Shown in pieces: positions 29,559 to 35,677 of a DNA stretch of 35,677 nucleotides. The DNA comes from Ruminococcus sp. GTDB lineage: Bacteria; Bacillota; Clostridia; Oscillospirales; Ruminococcaceae. Both the position numbers and the translations under genes were made by a program. Positions within the stretch are counted from its first letter, which is position 1. The number at the start of each line of letters is the position of its first letter. The stretch spans positions 1 through 35,677 of the forward strand of contig JAAVHM010000032.1 in the NCBI GenBank assembly GCA_014799675.1, written 5' to 3'. Under the pieces are notes generated by a model. The model had not been told where the DNA came from, did no database searches, and saw only the letters and a list, made by a program, of their open reading frames with translations.

Positions 29559-30611
29559 TCATTGGATAATTTCCTCATTTTCGTTTATAACAGCGGTCTG
29601 AACCACCGTTTCTTCCTGCTGTTGAATTGTCTCGGGTACAGCGGCGGGTGTTTCTGCGGGAACGGTTGGGACGGTCTCCGAAACTGCTGCGGCGGAAGTC
29701 TCCGTCGGTGCGGTAACGGGCGCGGACGTGGGAACGTATCCCTCGCTTTCCACCGCCGCTTGAATTGCACTCAATAAAACAGGATATGCTGCGCCTTTCA
29801 AATGCAGACCATCATGTTCCGCATAATCTGCCGCAAGGTAGCCGTCGCTGTCCTGCAAAAGCATAAATATATTGACAAAGGTTACGGATTTTTCCTCCGC
29901 AAGCTTTGCTATATGCTCGTTATATTTGGTAATATTTTCAATTTTCTCGGGCTTTTCGCTTTCGTGAGCAGCCGTTACGGGCGGGATAGACACAAGGAAA
30001 ATTTTGGCGTTTGGACAAGTCTGCCTTAGACCGTCTATGAACTCGCCCATTTTTTCCGCCATATAATCCTCGGAAAGATAGGAAAGACCGTTAGTTCCAA
30101 GCATTATACATATATAATCGGGATCAAGCCCCGCAGCTTTAGTGTAAACGGTTGTCCCGTCGATATCCGCGGTCAGGACGGAAGCGGGGGTAAGACCTAT
30201 CTGCGCGAACACGTTCTCGGGCTTTAAATAACCGTAATTTACCAATCCAACGGAAATAGAGTCGCCGATAATAAGTCCCCTGCCGAAAAATTCGGGGTTG
30301 TATTCCTTTGAAGCGGCTATTGTCTCGGCTTTTTCGGTCTCGGAGGTCTCCTCTGTGGTCGCTTCGGTCTCTGTGGTCGTCACGCTTACCGTGGTGGCTT
30401 CCGTGACTGTTGTCTCGGGGGGAATTACTGATGTTTCCGTGCCGATAACGTTAATTCCCGTTGTTTCATTAACTGCGGAGGAAACGTCCGCAAAGCTGTG
30501 ATTGCGCCAAAAATACACCCCCACCAAGGCTGCAAGGACTATCGCCAGAAAAACGATCGCCCAGACAGCGGCAGCGTCCGCGGGGGAAGCTTTTTCGTTA
30601 TAACTTGCCAT
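29559..30611 (-). CDS. Membrane-anchored SGNH/GDSL hydrolase
   Basis: A 350-residue extracellular esterase-like enzyme. An N-terminal TM anchor (about 14-35, AAAVWAIVFLAIVLAALVGVYF) is followed by a Thr/Glu-rich linker (TETEATTEETSETE). The SGNH core has GLIIGDSISVGL (catalytic Ser near residue 117), MLGTNG (block III) and DGLHLKGAAYP (Asp and His, block V). The C-terminal 60 residues are Pro/Ala/Thr-rich (TAPTETSAAAVSETVPTVPAETPA) and look like a wall-spanning or linker segment. Substrates could be O-acetylated peptidoglycan or teichoic acid; not proven. The ATG at 30611 is preceded by AAGAAGG at 7 nt; an upstream in-frame start at 30638 adds only poorly supported residues. Its promoter lies at 30650-30678. 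Confidence 0.88.
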   Translation of the reverse strand: MASYNEKASPADAAAVWAIVFLAIVLAALVGVYFWRNHSFADVSSAVNETTGINVIGTETSVIPPETTVTEATTVSVTTTETEATTEETSETEKAETIAASKEYNPEFFGRGLIIGDSISVGLVNYGYLKPENVFAQIGLTPASVLTADIDGTTVYTKAAGLDPDYICIMLGTNGLSYLSEDYMAEKMGEFIDGLRQTCPNAKIFLVSIPPVTAAHESEKPEKIENITKYNEHIAKLAEEKSVTFVNIFMLLQDSDGYLAADYAEHDGLHLKGAAYPVLLSAIQAAVESEGYVPTSAPVTAPTETSAAAVSETVPTVPAETPAAVPETIQQQEETVVQTAVINENEEIIQ

Positions 30612-30649
30612 AAAAAACCTTCTTAAAGAAAATTTCAAAACACTATATT

Positions 30650-30678
30650 ATTATACAACATACTTCGCTGTTTTTCAA
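30650..30678 (-). promoter_or_regulatory. Promoter of the SGNH hydrolase/DUF4358 unit
   Basis: Minus strand TTGAAA (30673-30678), 17-bp spacer, TATAAT (30650-30655). Confidence 0.75.
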
Positions 30679-30930
30679 GCATTATTTTAATTTTCGCCTA
30701 TAAATTTTTTACAATTACAGCGGCTGTTTTTAGGCAATTTTTTATAGTTTTTCGGCAACAATTTTTCTGCCAAAAAATAGAAACAGCGGCTCATCTTTCA
30801 ACGCTCCGCTGTTATCATAAGCTATATATCACCTTTCTGTCGGTTCCAAATTCCTCAATAAACCTTTTATGCAAAGATACCTGACGCTGCAATTTTCATC
30901 ATATTATCACAAGAAAATTTTAAGAAAGTA

Positions 30931-30959
30931 TTCACTTTTTACCGAAAATATGTTATAAT
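30931..30959 (+). promoter_or_regulatory. Promoter of the ABC exporter operon
   Basis: TTCACT (30931-30936), 17-bp spacer, TATAAT (30954-30959). The leader then contains CTGATCT-GCA-AGATCAG, a perfect 7-bp hairpin (30980-30996), followed by AAGGAGA about 11 nt before the ATG at 31017. Confidence 0.65.
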
Positions 30960-31016
30960 TGTTGTAACTATTTTTAATACTGATCTGCAAGATCAGGATA
31001 AGGAGATATTTCCGAA

Positions 31017-31718
31017 ATGAGCTATGTTGAATTTAAAGATGTTTACAAACGCTACAAAATGGGGGAAGTTACCATTTCTGCCTCGGACGGGGTGAATTTT
31101 GAGATACAAAAGGGCGAATTTGCCGTTATCGTGGGGGCTTCGGGCGCGGGAAAGACCACCGTTCTGAATATGCTTGGCGGCATGGACACCTGCGACGAGG
31201 GCGAAATTATTGTGGACGGCAAAAATATTGCGGCGTTTTCAAAAAAGGAAATGACAAGATACAGGCGGCAGGATATTGGGTTTGTTTTCCAGTTTTACAA
31301 CCTGGTGCAGAACCTTACCGCAAAGGAAAACGTGGAGCTTGCCACGGAGATTTGCTCCGACGCAATGGACGCGGAGGAAGTGCTGAAGCAGGTGGGGCTT
31401 GGGGAGCGTATAAACAATTTCCCCGCCCAGCTTTCGGGGGGCGAGCAGCAGCGTGTTTCCATTGCAAGGGCGTTGGCAAAGTCTCCCAAGCTGTTGCTGT
31501 GCGACGAGCCAACAGGCGCGCTTGATTACGCCACGGGTAAAAATATTCTGAAGCTTTTGCAGGACACCTGCCGCGAAAAGGGCATGACGGTGGTCGTAAT
31601 TACCCACAATCAGGCTATCGCGCCAATGGCTGACCGTGTTATAAAAATCAAGAACAGCAAGGTTTCCCGCGTCACGCTGAACGAAAATCCTGTTGCTGTT
31701 GAGACCATAGAGTGGTAA
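31017..31718 (+). CDS. ABC transporter ATP-binding protein (MacB/LolD-like)
   Basis: A 233-residue ATPase that would power the adjacent FtsX-type permease, hydrolysing ATP in the cytosol. Motifs are Walker [10 protein letters not shown] (about 40-48), Q-loop [20 protein letters not shown], signature [15 protein letters not shown] (about 140-154), Walker [13 protein letters not shown] (about 160-171) and the H-loop ITHNQAIA. Together with the large permease it resembles Firmicutes exporters of the MacB/BceAB/YtrBE class, which export or sense antimicrobial peptides, lipids or cell-wall precursors. The stop is 24 nt before the permease start. Confidence 0.95.
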   Translation: MSYVEFKDVYKRYKMGEVTISASDGVNFEIQKGEFAVIVGASGAGKTTVLNMLGGMDTCDEGEIIVDGKNIAAFSKKEMTRYRRQDIGFVFQFYNLVQNLTAKENVELATEICSDAMDAEEVLKQVGLGERINNFPAQLSGGEQQRVSIARALAKSPKLLLCDEPTGALDYATGKNILKLLQDTCREKGMTVVVITHNQAIAPMADRVIKIKNSKVSRVTLNENPVAVETIEW

Positions 31719-31742
31719 AATTTTACATATAAAGGTGAAATA

Positions 31743-34700
31743 ATGAAGAAAAAATTAATTCTGAACACTTTAAGAAGCGTTAAAAACACGAAGAGCCGAT
31801 TTTTTGCAATTATGGCAATTATTGCTATCGGCTGCGGTTTTTTTGCGGGAGTAAAGTCGGCGGGTCCCGACATGAAGCTAAGCGCGGCGGATTATTTTGA
31901 AAAGCAGGGCTTGGCGGACATACATATGATGTCAGCTCTCGGCTTCGACGACGAGGACGTGACGGCGGTCTCCGACACGGGAATTGCCGATGAGATCTAT
32001 GCGGGATATTCCGCAGACCTTATTATAGAGGGCGGCGACAACAACGGAAAAATTGTCAAGACCTATTCCTATAACAAGGACAGCGGCATTAATTTGCCAT
32101 ATCTTACCGAGGGGCGGCTTCCCGAAAAAGCTGACGAAATCGTGGTGGACGAAAAATTTTACTCGGCTGTCACGCCGAATATCGGCGACAAGATAACCCT
32201 TACTGCCGACGGTGACAACGATATTTCCGATTATCTTTCCCGCGCCGAATTCACCGTTGTGGGAAAAGCCCGTCTGCCTGTTTATGTGGCTTACGACAGG
32301 GGCAGCGCAGGCTTCGGAAACGGCGTTATAAACGGCTGGCTGCTTATTCCCGAGGAAAATTTTTCCTATGATATCTACACGGATATTTATGTACGGCTTT
32401 CGGAAACAGCGGACGTTGACCCATTTACCAATAAATATGAGGAAATTATTGACAGCAGCATTGACCGTCTCGAAGAGCTTGGGGAGGTTCAGATAGAACA
32501 CCGCAAAAACGTAGTTCTTGAGGAAGCTTACGAGGAGATAGACGATGCAAAGGCGGAGGTTGCTGACGGTGAAGCTGAAATTGCTGAAAACGAGCAGAAG
32601 CTTGCTGATGCGGAAAAGGAAATTGCCGACGGCGAGGCGGAAATTTCCGAAAATTTGCAGAAAATTGCCGACGCCGAAAAAGAAATTGCCGACGGTCAGG
32701 AAGAGCTTACAGACAGAGAAATTGAGTACCATGACGGCGAAAGATTTATAAACATAATGAACGGCACTGTAAATTGGATAAACGGAATTATCGATGATTA
32801 CGCTGTCAACGCTGCGGCAAATGAAACGGAGATTTCCGAAAAAATAGAAAGTTACCCCTCCAATGACTTTTTTGCCGTGGACGAAACTTTGCAGCAGCTT
32901 ATAACAGGGTATATGTCCATACCCGCGGCGTATGACGACGGCACGAAATCCGCCTGCGGACAGGGTTTGCGGCAATATTCGGCGGAGCTTTCCGCACAGG
33001 CGCAGGAGTTGGAAACGACCCTTGCAGAGTCAAGAATACAGCTTGACAATGCCAAAGCGGAACTTGACAACGCCCGCGCGGAGGTTGCCGAGGGAAAAGA
33101 AGAAATTGAAAAGGCAAGAACGGAAATTGCTGACGGAAAACAGGAAATCGCGGACGGCAAAAAAGAAATTGCCGACGCAAAAAAGGAAATAGAGGAAGCA
33201 AAAGAGGAAATTGCCGACGCGGAGAGAGAGGCCCACGAGGCTGTTGATGATGCGGAATGGTACGTTTTCGACCGCGACTTCAACCCGTACTACTCCCACT
33301 ATGCGGAGGACTGCGAGCGCGTGGACGCTATCGCGGCGGTGTTCCCTATCTTCTTTATTCTGGTGGCGGCGTTGGTTTGCTGCACCACAATGACCCGAAT
33401 GGTTGAGGAACAGCGTACCCAGATCGGAACGCTGAAAGCCCTCGGTTACAGCAGATTTACCATTATTTCGCAGTACATTCTATACGCTTTGGCGGCAAGC
33501 ATACCCGGCGGGTTTGTGGGGCTTCTGATAGGCTTCAACACGCTTCCCCGAGTAATTTTCGTGTGCTATCAAAGTATGTACACTCAACCTTATCTTATTG
33601 CGAATTTCAAGTGGGATTACGCTATCGGCTGCATTACGGCGGCTTGTCTTTGCACGGGGCTTTCCGCGCTTTACGCAAGCAGGCAGGAACTGGTTTCCTG
33701 TCCCGCCCAGCTTATGCGACCCAAGCCACCAAAGGACGGCAAGCGTATACTATTAGAAAGAATAACCTTTATATGGAAGCGGTTAAAGTTTACCACAAAG
33801 GTAACTTTCCGAAATCTTTTCAGATACAAGGCGCGGCTTCTTATGACAGTTATTGGAATTGCAGGCTGTACGGCTCTTTTGCTGACAGGATTTGGATTAA
33901 AGGAGTCAATTTCGGCGATAGTTGACAGGCAGTACGGCGATATTTTCAGATATGACGCACTTGCGGCTCTGGACGAGGATTCCGGGGCGGAATTTTCCGA
34001 AATAATTTCCGACTGCGAAAGCTCGGGTATCGTTACCGAAAAAATGCTTGTTATGCAGGGTACGGAGGACGTTTGGAGCGATTTATCAAACGGTGAAAAA
34101 TTTGAAGCATATATAATGGTACCCAGCGAAGCGGAGAATTTCAGAAGCTTTATCGACCTGCACACGCGGCAGGGCAAGTCTCCAATTGAGCTTGGAGACG
34201 GGGTTGTGCTTGGTGAAAAGCTTGCAAGATTTCTCGGTGTCAAGGTTGGGGACGAGGTTTATTTTGCGGAAAATAAGCCTATCCGCGTGGACGGAATTTG
34301 CGAAAACTACACCTTTAACTATGCGTACATGAAGCCAGAGACTTACGCAAAGACGGGGCTTGGGGAGTTGAAAAACAATATCCTGCTGATGAATATGACG
34401 GACGAAAACGCAAGCGACCAGCTTTCGGAAGTGCTTTTGGAGCATGAGGCGGTGCTTGGCATAAGCTACTCCAGCGGCGGCGGAGACAAGTTCCGCGACC
34501 TTGTGGACAGCCTTGCGCTGATAGTTGTTGCGATAATCGCTTCGGCGGGGGCGCTGGCGTTTGTGGTACTGTTCAATCTTTCCAACATCAACGTGAACGA
34601 GCGTATCAGGGAGCTTGCCACCATAAAGGTTCTTGGCTTTTTCGACGGCGAGGTTGCGGCGTACATATATCGTGAGAACATTCTCTCCACTATAATGGGT

Positions 34701-34913
34701 ACGGGCGCGGGACTTATACTGGGAATTTTCCTTGAAAAATTTGTAGTGCAGACCGCCGAGGTCGACGCGGTAATGTTTGCCCCGGGAATTGCGGCGTACT
34801 GCTTCTTTGCGGCGGCGGCAATAAGCGTATTCTTCTCGGTTTTGGTGAATATTACGCTGTATTTCAGGCTTAAAAAGATAGATATGGCGACGTCCTTAAA
34901 GGCTATAGAGTAA
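31743..34913 (+). CDS. FtsX-type ABC transporter permease with large extracellular coiled coil
   Basis: A 1056-residue permease. A first TM helix lies near residues 19-38. A long extracellular part follows, containing Asp/Glu/Ala/Lys-rich coiled-coil arms (about 265-335 and 418-496, repeats such as ADAEKEIADGEAEI and AKKEIADAKKEIEEAKEE) joined by a small central helical region. The first FtsX core (about 525-650, FPIFFILVAALVCC, TLKALGYSRFTI) and the second (about 915-1056, SNINVNERIRELATIKVLGFF) carry the transmembrane parts. Coiled-coil arms of this kind reach from the membrane into the wall in other FtsX-like proteins, suggesting mechanotransmission. AAGG lies 5 nt before the ATG. The substrate is unknown. 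Confidence 0.88.
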   Translation: MKKKLILNTLRSVKNTKSRFFAIMAIIAIGCGFFAGVKSAGPDMKLSAADYFEKQGLADIHMMSALGFDDEDVTAVSDTGIADEIYAGYSADLIIEGGDNNGKIVKTYSYNKDSGINLPYLTEGRLPEKADEIVVDEKFYSAVTPNIGDKITLTADGDNDISDYLSRAEFTVVGKARLPVYVAYDRGSAGFGNGVINGWLLIPEENFSYDIYTDIYVRLSETADVDPFTNKYEEIIDSSIDRLEELGEVQIEHRKNVVLEEAYEEIDDAKAEVADGEAEIAENEQKLADAEKEIADGEAEISENLQKIADAEKEIADGQEELTDREIEYHDGERFINIMNGTVNWINGIIDDYAVNAAANETEISEKIESYPSNDFFAVDETLQQLITGYMSIPAAYDDGTKSACGQGLRQYSAELSAQAQELETTLAESRIQLDNAKAELDNARAEVAEGKEEIEKARTEIADGKQEIADGKKEIADAKKEIEEAKEEIADAEREAHEAVDDAEWYVFDRDFNPYYSHYAEDCERVDAIAAVFPIFFILVAALVCCTTMTRMVEEQRTQIGTLKALGYSRFTIISQYILYALAASIPGGFVGLLIGFNTLPRVIFVCYQSMYTQPYLIANFKWDYAIGCITAACLCTGLSALYASRQELVSCPAQLMRPKPPKDGKRILLERITFIWKRLKFTTKVTFRNLFRYKARLLMTVIGIAGCTALLLTGFGLKESISAIVDRQYGDIFRYDALAALDEDSGAEFSEIISDCESSGIVTEKMLVMQGTEDVWSDLSNGEKFEAYIMVPSEAENFRSFIDLHTRQGKSPIELGDGVVLGEKLARFLGVKVGDEVYFAENKPIRVDGICENYTFNYAYMKPETYAKTGLGELKNNILLMNMTDENASDQLSEVLLEHEAVLGISYSSGGGDKFRDLVDSLALIVVAIIASAGALAFVVLFNLSNINVNERIRELATIKVLGFFDGEVAAYIYRENILSTIMGTGAGLILGIFLEKFVVQTAEVDAVMFAPGIAAYCFFAAAAISVFFSVLVNITLYFRLKKIDMATSLKAIE

Positions 34914-34916
34914 GTT

Positions 34917-34982
34917 TATTTGCAGATTATTTACAGAATATTTATAGACCATTTGCTGAATATTTATGTATTATTTGCTAAC
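34917..34982 (+). repeat. 11-bp tandem array D (6 units)
   Basis: Six contiguous units beginning 3 nt after the permease TAA: TATTTGCAGAT, TATTTACAGAA, TATTTATAGAC, CATTTGCTGAA, TATTTATGTAT, TATTTGCTAAC. The array ends 24 bp before the ATG at 35007, so it also occupies the upstream region of the PASTA/SxxK gene. Confidence 0.75.
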
Positions 34983-35006
34983 AAAGTAAACGATTGGGGG
35001 AATTTT

Positions 35007-35677
35007 ATGAATTACAGACGGGAAAAAATCATCAGAATAATTGTAATTATCGTTTCCTTTGCGATTATTATTGGGATTACACTGTACATTTTCTTTAAAC
35101 CCGCAAAGCTGCCTGATTATGAAATCGGCGTTATGCCGAATATAGTGGGTTACAGCTATATGGAAGTTCGTAATTACTACTCACAACAGTTTGACCTTGA
35201 AGTGACGGGAGAAGATTACTCCGAAGAATTTCCCGACGGAGCAATTTTGTCACAAATTCCTGCTGAAGGGTTAGAGTATCTCGTTGGAAACACAACAGTA
35301 AAAGTCACCGTCAGCAAGGGCGCAAAGCCTGTTGAGCCAACGGTTACAGAGGTAACTGTTACAGAGGAAATTCCAACCAAGACGGAAACAGAGGTTACCG
35401 AGGAAATTCAGCGGGTAGACGGTCCGATAGAAAACCCCGAAGCGGCGTTTGAACACAATTATCCCGAAATGGAACTGGAGCTTACTGCCGTGGGAATGGA
35501 AATCCCCGACAGCGCAAAGGAGCTTGCGGACGAGTTGTACGCTGTTCTGCGGCGGCACGGCGCGGACGCGGGGTTTCTTTACTACAACCCTCACACGGGG
35601 GGAAGTCTCGAATACAATGCGGACGAAAAGTTTTCCTCGGGAAGTATCATAAAGGCGATCTATGCGCGGAGTATTCT
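35007..35677 (+). CDS. PASTA plus SxxK-hydrolase (class A beta-lactamase-like) protein, 5' part
   Basis: The window holds the first 223 residues of an envelope enzyme that continues beyond the edge. An N-terminal TM anchor (about 9-30, IIRIIVIIVSFAIIIGITLYIF) is followed by one PASTA-like domain (about 42-107: VMPNIVGYSYMEVRNYY, AILSQIPAEGLEYLVGNTTVKVTVSKG). A Thr/Glu/Val-rich linker leads into a serine-hydrolase domain with DAGFLYYNPHTGGS and SGSIIKAIYA, where S-x-x-K would be the catalytic Ser-Lys. This fits a class A beta-lactamase-type or D-Ala-D-Ala peptidase fold. PASTA domains often bind muropeptides or beta-lactams. A GGGGGAATTTT site precedes the ATG. Whether it is a hydrolase or a sensor needs the missing C terminus. 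Confidence 0.82.
   Translation, partial: MNYRREKIIRIIVIIVSFAIIIGITLYIFFKPAKLPDYEIGVMPNIVGYSYMEVRNYYSQQFDLEVTGEDYSEEFPDGAILSQIPAEGLEYLVGNTTVKVTVSKGAKPVEPTVTEVTVTEEIPTKTETEVTEEIQRVDGPIENPEAAFEHNYPEMELELTAVGMEIPDSAKELADELYAVLRRHGADAGFLYYNPHTGGSLEYNADEKFSSGSIIKAIYARSI

Larger units (their letters stand above)
30612..31016. other. Divergent intergenic region between the SGNH hydrolase and the ABC exporter
   Basis: About 405 bp with two promoters and several inverted repeats. These include AACAGCGG and CCGCTGTT at 30782-30813, a partial inverted pair AGCGGCTGTTTTTAGGCA / TGCC...AACAGCGGCT (30717-30795), and a perfect 7-bp hairpin CTGATCT-GCA-AGATCAG at 30980-30996. I could not assign a known riboswitch or ncRNA. 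No ORF is convincing here. Confidence 0.5.

Noticed and set aside
31932-32975. A 347-codon frame opposite the FtsX-type permease
   Set aside because: Antisense to a strongly supported membrane protein. The apparent hydrophobicity comes from complement of acidic coiled-coil codons.

Overview
The window looks like a chromosomal segment of a low-to-medium GC Gram-positive anaerobe of the Clostridia, most like a Ruminococcus/Oscillospiraceae-type gut or rumen bacterium. The reasons are strong GGAGG ribosome-binding sites, a small 4.5S-type SRP RNA next to dnaX, a B12-dependent methionine synthase with a separate activation protein, lipoproteins and PASTA or SGNH envelope proteins, and an RRXRR-like N-terminal module. 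No phage, IS transposase, tRNA, rRNA or CRISPR array was seen.

Layout. 1-1578 (minus): SRP RNA gene, a two-TM TPR protein and the 5' part of dnaX. 1660-3094 (minus): an acidic protein with an RRXRR/PLMP-like module, two plausible in-frame starts and an unusual repeat-bearing leader. 3267-7729 (plus): a secreted protein with cell-wall-binding-type repeats, then an operon of two uncharacterised proteins and shikimate kinase. 7744-10909 (minus): methionine synthase and its reactivation protein. 10955-19702 (minus): a run of small stand-alone enzymes (five GNATs, two Nudix hydrolases, three methyltransferases, a YdeI-like protein, a CHAP amidase, a tyrosine phosphatase and an Imm11-like protein). 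19811-20674: metF, which appears to start at a non-AUG codon. 20764-23907 (minus): small unknowns, a nucleotidyltransferase and a sialate O-acetylesterase. 24255-26246 (minus): a very acidic surface protein. 26534-30611: AI-2E-type permease, lipoproteins, an Xre regulator and a membrane-anchored SGNH hydrolase. 31017-35677 (plus): a MacB/FtsX-type ABC exporter and a truncated PASTA plus SxxK-hydrolase gene.

How genes may work together. MetF makes methyl-THF, MetH uses it to methylate homocysteine, and the activation protein should re-methylate the oxidised cobalamin of this MetH, which lacks its own activation domain. These three genes flank the small-enzyme block on both sides. The right end is devoted to the cell envelope.

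The most unusual signal is a family of tandem 11-bp repeats (consensus close to TATTTACTAAC). It occurs as four separate intergenic arrays (4656-4699, 7666-7698, 26406-26510, 34917-34982). Each lies downstream of a stop codon, in the sense orientation of the gene that has just ended. I do not recognise this family. Other points of note are the non-AUG metF start, a repeated pseudo-initiation site in the leader of the RRXRR-like gene, two further short dispersed repeat families that supply or abut stop codons, and a mosaic pair of tandem methyltransferases.
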